A stretch of 29,489 nt of DNA from CAZAGT01 sp964484515 (lineage in GTDB: Bacteria; Desulfobacterota; DSM-4660; Desulfatiglandales; HGW-15). The translations under genes were made by a program, and so were the position numbers. The notes under the pieces were generated by a model that was given only the letters and a program-made list of their open reading frames with translations, did not search any database and had not been told where the DNA came from. The stretch is taken from positions 1 through 29,489 of the forward strand of contig CAZAGT010000015.1 in assembly GCA_964484515.1 (NCBI GenBank), given 5' to 3'. Of the stretch, positions 22,931 to 29,489 are shown in pieces. Positions within the stretch are counted from its first letter, which is position 1, and each line of letters opens with the position of its first letter.

Positions 22931-23477
22931 CAGGCCCGTTCAACCCCCGCCCCTCAATCGTCCGATTGCGGAAAAGGCTGCCTGGGCGAGGCGTTGCTAT
23001 CGTGAGGCGAAAGAGGTCTTCCTCGCAGACGGGGTGGTCAGTAATCTCTTAGACCGACTTGCGAAGGCGATCGGCGCTACCCGTCGTGCGATGCTAGTTG
23101 CCGGCGTGGTTGACACCTGCCGACACTGCGAAGAGCAGGATGGCGGCTCCTGCTGCGGGGCCGGAATCGAAGACCGCTACAGTAGTCTCCTTCTTTTGAT
23201 CAATCTTCTTTTGGGAGCACGAATACCGGAGCAGAGGCTAAATCCTTCCAGCTGCTGGTTTCTGGAACGTTCCGGATGTTCACTTCGCGCCCGGCACACC
23301 CTTTGCGTCAACTACCTATGCACGAAAGCCGTCGAAGGGAAGGACCCGCAGAACATTGCCGAACTCCGTGCGCGCGAGGGTATCGAACTGGAGTGCCTCT
23401 TTCATTTGCAGGAACGACTTCATACCTTGCTCCGAACTCCCCTCCCTTGTGATGGCAGATTGTCGTCCCCCGCATGA
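22890..23477 (+). CDS. Cysteine-rich YkgJ-like protein (possible metal/Fe-S binding)
   Basis: A 195-residue protein of unknown function. Eight cysteines fall in an ordered pattern: DTCRHC (77, 80), SCCG (88, 89), SSCWFL (122), SGCSL (130), HTLCVNYLC (139, 144), resembling the CxxC/CC zinc- or iron-sulfur-cluster family related to YkgJ. LINLLLGARIPEQR lies between the two clusters. The N-terminal 25 residues are very basic and overlap the end of the Lon-like gene by 41 bases; no later ATG, GTG or TTG is in frame before the conserved-looking AEKAAWARRCYREA, so the 22890 ATG is retained. Gene overlap suggests translational coupling with the protease. Metal binding is inferred from spacing only. 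Confidence 0.75.
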   Translation: MRGEGQARRKRRYDRPVQPPPLNRPIAEKAAWARRCYREAKEVFLADGVVSNLLDRLAKAIGATRRAMLVAGVVDTCRHCEEQDGGSCCGAGIEDRYSSLLLLINLLLGARIPEQRLNPSSCWFLERSGCSLRARHTLCVNYLCTKAVEGKDPQNIAELRAREGIELECLFHLQERLHTLLRTPLPCDGRLSSPA

Positions 23478-23513
23478 CGCTTGCCGATTATCCGAAAGCC
23501 TCCGAGAACCCTC

Positions 23514-24128
23514 ATGCTTGATCCAAGACTTAGAGAGACCCTTAGGCATGTGGCTTGGTTCTTCGACCAAAGGAAGGTCGGTGACATCGGCGCCCTGGGG
23601 TTTCGCAGATCCACCGATCTCGCAAGGTTGTCAGCCTGCCTTGAACCTCTGATCCAAGAGGGTCATCTTGTCCCCGGTAGATCACGATTCCTGGACATGG
23701 GCTGCGCGGACGGAAGGGTCAATCTCCTGCTGAGTTATCTTGTGGAGAGGTCGATCGGGGTCGAACTCGATGAGTGGACCCTCGCAGAGTACGGCCCTCT
23801 CAAAATGGAACTGGAGGCATCGTTGCGATCCGATGCCCTGACCCAGCCTCCGGCAAATATACTTCTCTATCATGGAAATTCCACCGAGGACGAGGTATAC
23901 CACCGGATCGAGAAAGAGGCCGGGGTTGGTCTGACAGATTTCGATCTTTTCTACACCTATTTGTCGATGTATGCAGAGTTCGCGGAGGTGATCGCCGAGA
24001 AAGCCAAGAAGGGATCGGTATTTATGCTCTACGGGGTTGAAAGCATACTCCCCCGACTCGAGGGTCTGCACCTCCTAACGCCCCGACGGCCGATCCAGGG
24101 GATCCTGGCGCTTTACCAGAAGGCATAA
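23514..24128 (+). CDS. Class I SAM methyltransferase-like protein, substrate unknown
   Basis: 204 residues. Motif I of a Rossmann methyltransferase is clear (FLDMGCADGRVNLLLSY at about 59-75), followed by motif II acidic residues in SIGVELDEWTLAEYG. Later DLFYTYLSMYAEFAEVIAEKAKKGSVFMLYG resembles motifs IV and V. An N-terminal helical segment with HVAWFFDQRKVGDIGALGFRR precedes. ATG at 23514 is preferred; an in-frame TTG at 23481 would add eleven residues, just after the YkgJ-like stop. Neither has a strong ribosome binding site. It is the last gene of the plus-strand run behind the protease. Target molecule cannot be inferred. Confidence 0.7.
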   Translation: MLDPRLRETLRHVAWFFDQRKVGDIGALGFRRSTDLARLSACLEPLIQEGHLVPGRSRFLDMGCADGRVNLLLSYLVERSIGVELDEWTLAEYGPLKMELEASLRSDALTQPPANILLYHGNSTEDEVYHRIEKEAGVGLTDFDLFYTYLSMYAEFAEVIAEKAKKGSVFMLYGVESILPRLEGLHLLTPRRPIQGILALYQKA

Positions 24129-24223
24129 CCCGCATGGTCGGAGAGGACATCATCCTCGACGCAATCGGCGTTCTGCTGCTGAAATCAGCGACCGATCCGA
24201 CGCCTGATTCTGCTGGTTTTGGC

Positions 24224-24253
24224 TTGACAACACCAGGGATCTCGCAATATGAC
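24224..24253 (+). promoter_or_regulatory. Candidate sigma-70 promoter for the E2 gene
   Basis: TTGACA (24224-24229) and TATGAC (24248-24253) are separated by 18 bases, about 70 bases before the E2 start codon. This lies in the 194-base gap after the methyltransferase gene, which otherwise holds nothing recognisable. Confidence 0.5.
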
Positions 24254-24322
24254 CCGGGATGTCTAACAACCCTTAGATGATTGCTGCGTAAGCCCTCATC
24301 GAGGCGAGCTGAAGGAGGACAC

Positions 24323-25549
24323 ATGCCGACGATCATTCAGATGCCGACTCTGAGTTCCACGATGGAACGGGGCAAGGTCGTGAAGTGGTGCGTGAAGGAG
24401 GGCACCCAGGTGAAGGAGGGTGAAATCCTGTTTGAAGTTGAGACCGACAAGGCCAACGTGGAGGTGGAATCCACTGCCACGGGCTTCCTGCGAAAGATAC
24501 TCGTTCAGGTTGGGACCGAGGTGCCTGTCCAAACGCCCCTCGCGGTTGTCACCGAGACGATGGCGGAAGACGTCGGTTCGATACCTGAGGTAGCCTCGGC
24601 CCAGGCCTCTGCCCCAAAAGAGGAGGAAGACAGCCCTACGGTAACGGCAAGGGCGGAGGCACCTCAGACCGGGAAGCGGATCAAGATCTCGCCCCTCGCC
24701 CGGCGGATCGCCAAGGAACGTGGCATCGATATCACAACGCTTACGGGCTCAGGACCGGGGGGGAGGATTATCAAACAGGACGTGGAAAGGGCGGCTGCAG
24801 GGACCGCGGGGCCGTCGGCCCCGGCGGAGGCCGTTGTTCGTGAAGCCCCAACAGTCGATGAAGGCTTTGAAGAGATCGAGATCACCAAGATGCGCCAAGT
24901 TATCGCTCAGCGCTTGTCAGAGAGTAAGCGGACGGCCCCGCACTTCTATATCGACATGAGCGCGGACGCGACGGCGATCACTCAGCTCAAGGAGGACCTG
25001 GTCAAGAAATCCGAGCAGGTGGGGACCAAGATCACGATCAACGATATCTTGGTCAAATTGGTTTCCCAGGCCTTGAAAGAATTTCCGAGGGTCAACGCCG
25101 CCCTTATCAATGACCGGATCAGGGTCTATAAGGCCGTCAATGTGGGTGTGGCCGTGGGCATCGAGGAGGGCCTGATCGTTCCGGTCGTCAAGAACGCCGA
25201 TCGCAAGACGATTTCGGAGATTGGCCGGGAGGTGCGGGACCTGGCGGAAAGAGCGCGCGCCAAGAGGTTGCTCCCGGATGAGTACTCAGGAGGGACCTTT
25301 ACCATCAGCAACTTAGGGATGTTTGGGGTGGAGACCTTTCACGCCATCTTGAATCCCCCCGAGAGCGGTATCTTGGCTGTGAGCGCCGCTATTCCCAAGC
25401 CGGTGGTCATAGATGGGGAGATCGAAGTGCGGTCCTGCATGAAGCTCTCGCTCTCCGTCGATCACCGCGTCGTAGACGGTGTGCTGGCGGCCAAGTTTCT
25501 CAGACGCGTCAAAGAACTGGTTGAGGCCCCGTTCCTTATGTTTGTGTAG
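24323..25549 (+). CDS. Dihydrolipoamide acyltransferase (E2) of a 2-oxo acid dehydrogenase-type complex
   Basis: Core E2 enzyme that carries an acyl group on lipoate and passes it to CoA. The 408-residue protein contains one N-terminal lipoyl domain with lipoyl-lysine K43 in VETDKANVE, an Ala/Pro/Glu-rich linker, a peripheral-subunit-binding domain at about 117-155 (ISPLARRIAKERGIDITTLTGSGPGGRIIKQDV) and the catalytic domain ending with VDHRVVDG, where His and Asp near 381-385 are the acyltransferase pair. GGAGG lies five bases before ATG at 24323; the longer upstream frame is not needed. No E1 gene is in the window, so the substrate (pyruvate, branched-chain or acetoin) cannot be fixed. The E3-like gene downstream faces it on the other strand. 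Confidence 0.93.
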   Translation: MPTIIQMPTLSSTMERGKVVKWCVKEGTQVKEGEILFEVETDKANVEVESTATGFLRKILVQVGTEVPVQTPLAVVTETMAEDVGSIPEVASAQASAPKEEEDSPTVTARAEAPQTGKRIKISPLARRIAKERGIDITTLTGSGPGGRIIKQDVERAAAGTAGPSAPAEAVVREAPTVDEGFEEIEITKMRQVIAQRLSESKRTAPHFYIDMSADATAITQLKEDLVKKSEQVGTKITINDILVKLVSQALKEFPRVNAALINDRIRVYKAVNVGVAVGIEEGLIVPVVKNADRKTISEIGREVRDLAERARAKRLLPDEYSGGTFTISNLGMFGVETFHAILNPPESGILAVSAAIPKPVVIDGEIEVRSCMKLSLSVDHRVVDGVLAAKFLRRVKELVEAPFLMFV

Positions 25550-25700
25550 GAGGCTCAGTAACCGTTCGCAGTTCAGGGTTCAACGCTCAGGGTTAAGGAC
25601 AGAGAAGGCATTTGAAAGACCTTAAGGCCTCGTTAGAAAAAGCCCCATTTTCCAAGTAATTGCCAATTTGGCTCCAAATTTCGGATGATGCCGGACGAAG
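25550..25700. other. Spacer after E2: GGGTTCA tract and perfect palindrome
   Basis: Gene-free. Contains cagttcagggttcaacgctc and cagggttaagg, a style of degenerate repeat also seen (inverted) at 25878-25912 and 27905-27932. A perfect palindrome AATTTGG-ct-CCAAATT lies at 25665-25680. No rho-independent terminator with a clear T-run was found for E2. Confidence 0.4.
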
Positions 25701-25856
25701 CTCGTATGAAACTCCATGAAATGAGGTCTTTAAAGCCTTAACGCCCGGCCATGGAGGTCTCTTTTCAAGAAACGAAACGTTACCTGCTCGAACGCCGAAG
25801 AAGCTTGCAAGCCAGGCGGCCGGAGCAGATTCGGAGAATGCGCCAAGGCTATCAAT
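25701..25856. repeat. Intergenic repeat family, copy B (left half)
   Basis: From ctcgtatgaaactccatgaa to caaggctatcaat this matches copy C base for base at most positions, including gcccggccatgg, tctcttttcaagaaacgaaa, cgttacctgctcgaacg and gccaggcggccggagcag. After atcaat the similarity stops, so the right half is missing. It lies between the convergent E2 and E3-like genes. Confidence 0.75.
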
Positions 25857-25979
25857 AATGCATCCCGGGGACGAGAATCGCACTTTGAACCCCTGAACCT
25901 TTGAACCCGAGAACGCCTTCGAGGCGCAAGGAAGAGGCGGGGGATCCTTCTCTCGCTCGTTCCTCGTTCTTGGAACCTC

Positions 25980-27353
25980 CTAAGGCAGATAGATCGCCCG
26001 TCCCAGAGCGTCCCGGGCCGCCTCTGTCAACGATTCGCTCAGGGTCGGGTGAGGGAAGACAGCCCTTGCCAGATCTTCTAGGGTCGCCTCCATCTGGATG
26101 GCCAGTACGGCCTGTCCTGCCATATCAGCGGCATCCCGTCCTATAAAATGGGCCCCGAGGATCTCTCCATACCTTTTATCAGCTACTATCTCGACGATCC
26201 CTGCCGTGTCGGCGATGATCATACCAAAGGGGTTCATGCTGAGAGGTGCTGCACCGGAGAGGACATCGTACCCGGCATTCTTGGCTTCCTTGGGGGTCAA
26301 ACCGACACAAGCCACCTGCGGCTGGGTGAATAGCACCCGGGTAAAGGTCATAGGATTCATCGCAGCCGCCTGCCCCATCGCATTTTCGGCTGCCACAATG
26401 CCGCCTTCCGACGATAAATGGGAGTAATGCCTTGCGGGAGGTCCAGTGACGTCGCCGATGGCGTAGACCCCCCTCGCATCGGTTTCCGTTCTTTCACTCA
26501 CCTTGATGTAAGGGGCGTCTTCATCGAGATTGACATTGTTCAACCCAAGGTCTTTGAGCGCGGCGACCCGGTCGGCGTAGATGAGCGAGTCGACCACCAC
26601 AGTTTCGTTACTACCCTTTGAGCTAACCTCGACATGCAGGCCGTCCTTCTTTTTCGCAACACCGACAACGTTTGTGCGGGTCTTGACATCGATGCCGCCG
26701 CTGGTCAGGGCCTTTCTAAGCCGCGAATTGATCGTCTTGCCTTCGTCGGGAAGGATATTCTTATCCTCGCAGGCGAGGTGGACCTCTGAACCGAAACTGC
26801 GAAGAAACTGTGCGATCTCGAGGACCCATGGGCTGCGACCGCACAAGAAGGAGCGCTTCGGTAGTCGATCCAGGCGCAAGAATTCGTCACCATTGATGAC
26901 TTCCTCGTATTCGGCGCCGGGGAAGTCCGGTTTTTTCCACGTTGCGCCGCTCGCCAAGATAATATTGCGGGTGGCAATAATCTGTCCGTTGACCTCCACC
27001 ATGCCCGGTCCGGCAATCTTCCCCGCCCCTGCAACCGTCTCGACGTTGTTCTTGTTAAGCATCCCCTTAACACCGAGGCGCATGAATTCAATCAATTCAT
27101 CCTGCCGCTTCTTCAGCGTAGGATAGTCCTTGGAAACGCCCGTAATCTTAAGCCCCAGATCCTTTGCAAGGCCGAGACTCCCGAGGATATTGGCGGCAAC
27201 CATCATGTGTCCGAATGGGATACAGCCCCGGTTCATACAGAGCCCGCCAAAGTCGTCACGCTCAACGATCGCGACCTTGCCGCCGAGCTGGGCCGCTCTC
27301 ACGGCAGCGGGCACGCCGCCGGCCCCTCCTCCAATTACGACTACATCTTTCAT
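25980..27353 (-). CDS. Dihydrolipoamide dehydrogenase-like (E3) flavoprotein with degraded NAD motif
   Basis: Member of the pyridine nucleotide-disulfide oxidoreductase class I family, which normally reoxidises dihydrolipoamide with NAD+. The 457-residue protein has an intact FAD motif VVVIGGGAGGVPAAVRAAQLG at its N-terminus, the redox disulfide C39-MNRG-C44, YAIGDV near the second FAD site and the C-terminal active-site HPTLSE (H435). The second Rossmann motif, usually GxGxxG, reads CGRSPWVLEIA near 171-181, with two of the three glycines replaced by Ser and Val. The post-disulfide IPFGHM also departs from the usual IPSK. NAD binding may be weak or replaced. GAGGGT is six bases before ATG. 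Confidence 0.88.
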   Translation of the reverse strand: MKDVVVIGGGAGGVPAAVRAAQLGGKVAIVERDDFGGLCMNRGCIPFGHMMVAANILGSLGLAKDLGLKITGVSKDYPTLKKRQDELIEFMRLGVKGMLNKNNVETVAGAGKIAGPGMVEVNGQIIATRNIILASGATWKKPDFPGAEYEEVINGDEFLRLDRLPKRSFLCGRSPWVLEIAQFLRSFGSEVHLACEDKNILPDEGKTINSRLRKALTSGGIDVKTRTNVVGVAKKKDGLHVEVSSKGSNETVVVDSLIYADRVAALKDLGLNNVNLDEDAPYIKVSERTETDARGVYAIGDVTGPPARHYSHLSSEGGIVAAENAMGQAAAMNPMTFTRVLFTQPQVACVGLTPKEAKNAGYDVLSGAAPLSMNPFGMIIADTAGIVEIVADKRYGEILGAHFIGRDAADMAGQAVLAIQMEATLEDLARAVFPHPTLSESLTEAARDALGRAIYLP

Positions 27354-27430
27354 AACTTTACCCTCATTAGATCAGTTACCTAGGTTAAGCGATTCAACGT
27401 TTATCCACCTCAGGCGGCCGGCTATAGACC

Positions 27431-27780
27431 CTCGTATGAAACTCCATGAAATGAGGTTCTTGACACCTCAAAGCCCGGCCATGGGGGTCTCTTTTCAAGA
27501 AACGAAACGTTACCTGCTCGAACGCTGAAGAGGCATGCAAGCCAGGCGGCCGGAGCAGACTCGGAGAATGCGCCAAGGCTGTCAATCCGGCCAATACCGC
27601 GGTGGCCCTCCGGCCGCCTCGGGTAGCGCCTTGTGCGGAGACAACGCACTCAATTCCTCGTTTTTGAAAAGAGACCCCCATGGCCAGGCGACAGACGTCG
27701 AACAATCTCAAAATGTCAAATTCGACTGCCAACGTCATGAAGTCTCCCGGTCGATCAAACTGGCCGCCTCCACGGCCAGC
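27431..27780. repeat. Intergenic repeat family, copy C (most complete, with internal inverted repeats)
   Basis: Starts ctcgtatgaaactccatgaa with the stem tgaggt-tcttgac-acctca. A 27-base inverted repeat (ggccatgggggtctctttt at 27477 and its complement aaaagagacccccatggcc ending 27685, one base gap) encloses about 150 bases holding a further pair, aggcggccggag (27545) and ctccggccgcct (27608). The outer right part matches the end of copy A. Minus-strand frames across it read FMEFHTRV-like peptides and are not credible genes. The surrounding spacer 27354-27978 shows no gene; a ctttgacccctgaacctgca tract lies near 27910. Confidence 0.75.
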
Positions 27781-27978
27781 GGCCGGGTTGACTGCCCTCT
27801 AAGAATTCTATTACACGTCGCTCGGGTCGAAATTCATGCTTCATCCAATGGCTGACAGCGGCCAATCCAACCCATGGAGCACAAGTTGCCGAATGGCAGA
27901 TGTTACGACCTTTGACCCCTGAACCTGCAACCGATCCCTCTAGGTACTCGCTTATTACCAGCTCGAAATGCCTCTTCT

Positions 27979-28668
27979 TCACGATTTTGGTGCTATCTTT
28001 TCCTCGAGTTCGCCAAGCCGGATAGTTTCAAGAGATAGATCGAAGACCTCCTCGAAATGGAAAATGGCACGCGTCTTGATTTCTTCGAAAGAAACCTCGC
28101 TTCCTCGGAGACGCTGGATGGATGTCACTTCGACACCCTTAAGGCCACAGGTGTGGATCATTTCGAAAAACGAGAGGTCAGGAGCCGCGTTCAGGGCAAT
28201 GCCGTGCAGGCTGACTCCCTTTCTGACGGCGATACCCACAAATCCGATCTTTGCATTTCCAACCCAGACGCCCCGGTTCTTCGCACTCCTGTCACCTGAA
28301 ATTCCGTAATCCCGCAGGACCCGGATCATCACCTCTTCCAGGCGTTCGACGTGCTCACTGACGCCCTTTCCCCTTCCCCTGAGCGCGAAGATCGGATAGC
28401 CGATGAGCTGCCCGGGGCCATGATAGGTGACATCTCCGCCCCTTTCGATGGCCACGCAAGGGATGTCACGTGTTCGCAGAAGCTGCTCCGGCACGAGGAT
28501 GTTGTCGGTCTTACCGCGCCTGCCGATCGTCAGCACGTGGGGGTGCTCAACCAAGAGAAGACAATCCGGAATGAGGCCATCAACTCGAGCCTGATGAACA
28601 CGACGCTGAAGCGCCAGACACTGCTCATAGTCCATCCGGGCCAAATCGACGGCGACGGCCCGCGACAT
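27979..28668 (-). CDS. lipB: Octanoyl-[ACP]:protein N-octanoyltransferase LipB
   Basis: Transfers octanoate from acyl carrier protein to the lipoyl lysine of target proteins, the first step of lipoate synthesis on the protein. The 229-residue product has RGGDVTYHGPGQLIGYPI at about 76-93, the conserved Lys140 in NAKIGFVGIAVRKG, SLHGIALN and the catalytic Cys174 in MIHTCGLKGVEVTSI, all in the expected order. The start ATG shares one base with the iorB stop (TGATG), so the two are coupled. The nearby E2 with its lipoyl domain is an obvious client. LipA is not in the window. Confidence 0.96.
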   Translation of the reverse strand: MSRAVAVDLARMDYEQCLALQRRVHQARVDGLIPDCLLLVEHPHVLTIGRRGKTDNILVPEQLLRTRDIPCVAIERGGDVTYHGPGQLIGYPIFALRGRGKGVSEHVERLEEVMIRVLRDYGISGDRSAKNRGVWVGNAKIGFVGIAVRKGVSLHGIALNAAPDLSFFEMIHTCGLKGVEVTSIQRLRGSEVSFEEIKTRAIFHFEEVFDLSLETIRLGELEEKIAPKS

Positions 28669-29300
28669 CAGCCCTTTGATCCCGTCTTTGAGAGCATAAC
28701 GGCCACTTCCCGACCGAGATCGAAGGCCTTGATGTTCGCGTCCAAAAAGGCCTTTTTGGTCGACTCGGAGATCGTCGCTTTCATGACATCTGATGTAATC
28801 TGGACCGCCCCCACTCCGATCAAAGCTCCCAGCATGACCATGTTCAAGGAAAGGTGGTTGCCGGCTTCTTCAGCGAGCTCGTTGCCGTTTAGGGCGATAA
28901 CACGCTCGACCTTGGTTTGAATGAGATCCAGGACTTCGTCCACGGGGGGGTAGATCCCCTGCCCGATAGCGACCGTAAAGGGGGGCAGAGGCTGGGTATT
29001 GGTGATCACCAGGGTCTCGCGCCGGCACTTATCAAGATGCCTCGTGGTTTCCACCGGCTCGAATCCGATGAGGACATCAGCCTCTCCCTTTGAGACGATC
29101 GGGCTGGTCACATGTCCTAGCAGCACGGCGGACTCGACGATCCCGCCCCTCTGGGCCATTCCGTGAATTTCACTGACGACTGCCGGGATCCCTTGGGACA
29201 AAGCCGCTTCCCCGAGAAGCCGTGATGCCAGGAGGTTTCCCTGACCGCCTACACCGACAAATACACAGCGTTTCGTTTCCATTTTGTCATTTTCGATCAT
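28668..29300 (-). CDS. iorB: Indolepyruvate ferredoxin oxidoreductase, beta subunit IorB
   Basis: Gamma-domain-type subunit of the oxygen-sensitive enzyme that oxidatively decarboxylates aryl pyruvates from aromatic amino acids to acyl-CoA with ferredoxin. The 210-residue protein has the family start VFVGVGGQGNLLASRLLGEAA at about 14-34, VSEIHGMAQRGGIVES and ADVLIGFEPVETTR, then LNMVMLGALIG. ATG at 29300 is preceded by GGAGAAG ten bases upstream; an ATG at 29282 is possible. It lies 55 bases after the iorA end and overlaps lipB by one base, so iorA-iorB-lipB form one run. Confidence 0.94.
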   Translation of the reverse strand: MIENDKMETKRCVFVGVGGQGNLLASRLLGEAALSQGIPAVVSEIHGMAQRGGIVESAVLLGHVTSPIVSKGEADVLIGFEPVETTRHLDKCRRETLVITNTQPLPPFTVAIGQGIYPPVDEVLDLIQTKVERVIALNGNELAEEAGNHLSLNMVMLGALIGVGAVQITSDVMKATISESTKKAFLDANIKAFDLGREVAVMLSKTGSKG

Positions 29301-29355
29301 CTATAGGTCTTCTCCTCGCCCATCTATCATCTCGGGATCATGCCCTTAAACAGAC

Positions 29356-29489
29356 CTATTTCTTCACACGTGCAATCGCATTCTCCGGGCAGATTTGGGC
29401 GCACACCGAGCAGCCGGTGCACATATCCTTGTTGATGATGACGCGGTTGTGCTCCAGGGCCATGGCCGGGCAGGCCAGCTGATTGATGC
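29356..29489 (-). CDS. iorA: Indolepyruvate ferredoxin oxidoreductase, alpha subunit IorA (C-terminal end only)
   Basis: The window ends inside this gene; about 43 residues remain before TAG at 29356-29358. They form the C-terminal ferredoxin domain: a cysteine in NQLACPAM preceding NKDMCTGCSVCAQICPENAI, a CxxCxxCxxxCP 4Fe-4S cluster motif, ending RVKK. Together with the adjacent iorB this identifies IorA. The thiamine-diphosphate catalytic part lies outside the window. Confidence 0.88.
   Translation of the reverse strand, partial: INQLACPAMALEHNRVIINKDMCTGCSVCAQICPENAIARVKK

Noticed and set aside
24266..24300. Another fragment of the MITE-like element (gattgctgcgtaagccctc) before E2
   Set aside because: Similarity to the 4381 element interior is short and could be chance.
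25878..25912. CRISPR-like or regulatory tandem repeat in the gaacccctgaacctttgaac style tracts
   Set aside because: Units are too short and degenerate, with no spacers of constant length; treated as low-complexity sequence, also seen at 25570 and 27910.
27394..27738. Minus-strand frame of 114 codons across repeat copy C
   Set aside because: It reads through the inverted repeats, and similar peptides (FMEFHTR, FHGVSYE) appear at copies A and B only because the DNA is repeated.
1..29489. tRNA, rRNA, CRISPR array or phage genes
   Set aside because: None was recognised on either strand; this was by eye only and small RNAs could be missed.

Overview
This window looks like a chromosomal segment of a Gram-negative, probably anaerobic, Desulfobacterota (deltaproteobacterial-type) bacterium. 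The evidence is a complete meso-DAP-type division/cell-wall (dcw) cluster, an FtsZ with a proteobacterial C-terminal tail, an indolepyruvate:ferredoxin oxidoreductase, a B12-type radical SAM protein and several intergenic repeat families of a kind I associate with that group. The taxonomic placement is inferred from gene style only.

Positions 1-19128 (minus strand, read right to left) hold the dcw cluster: mraZ, rsmH, ftsL, ftsI, murE, murF, a stand-alone CheY-like receiver, mraY, an unrecognised 65-codon ORF, murD, ftsW, murG, murC, murB, ftsQ, ftsA and ftsZ, then a radical SAM protein cut by the window edge. Most junctions overlap or nearly touch, which suggests one long operon from a promoter upstream of mraZ. 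That promoter overlaps an array of AAAGTG boxes that is a good candidate MraZ operator. No ddl is present. The murC-murB, murB-ftsQ, ftsQ-ftsA and ftsA-ftsZ junctions are filled with repeat elements instead. Together the genes make the lipid-linked peptidoglycan precursor (MurB-F, MraY, MurG), polymerise it at the septum (FtsW/FtsI) and build the divisome (FtsZ, FtsA, FtsQ, FtsL).

Positions 19638-24128 (plus strand) hold a small heat-shock protein, a large Lon-family protease with an atypical ATPase site, a cysteine-rich YkgJ-like protein and a class I methyltransferase-like protein. The first two suggest protein quality control. The last two are of unknown function and are tightly packed behind the protease.

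Positions 24323-29489 hold a lipoyl E2 acyltransferase (plus strand) facing an unusual E3-like flavoprotein (minus strand), followed on the minus strand by lipB, iorB and the end of iorA. No E1 gene is in the window.

Three essential genes look damaged or non-canonical: ftsQ has an internal frameshift, rsmH lacks a usable start because of a probable one-base loss in a homopolymer, and murG appears to start at ATT. These may be sequence errors or real mutations. The most interesting leads are the MraZ-box array, the receiver protein and small ORF embedded in the dcw operon, the E3 with a degraded NAD motif, and a mosaic intergenic repeat family present three times.
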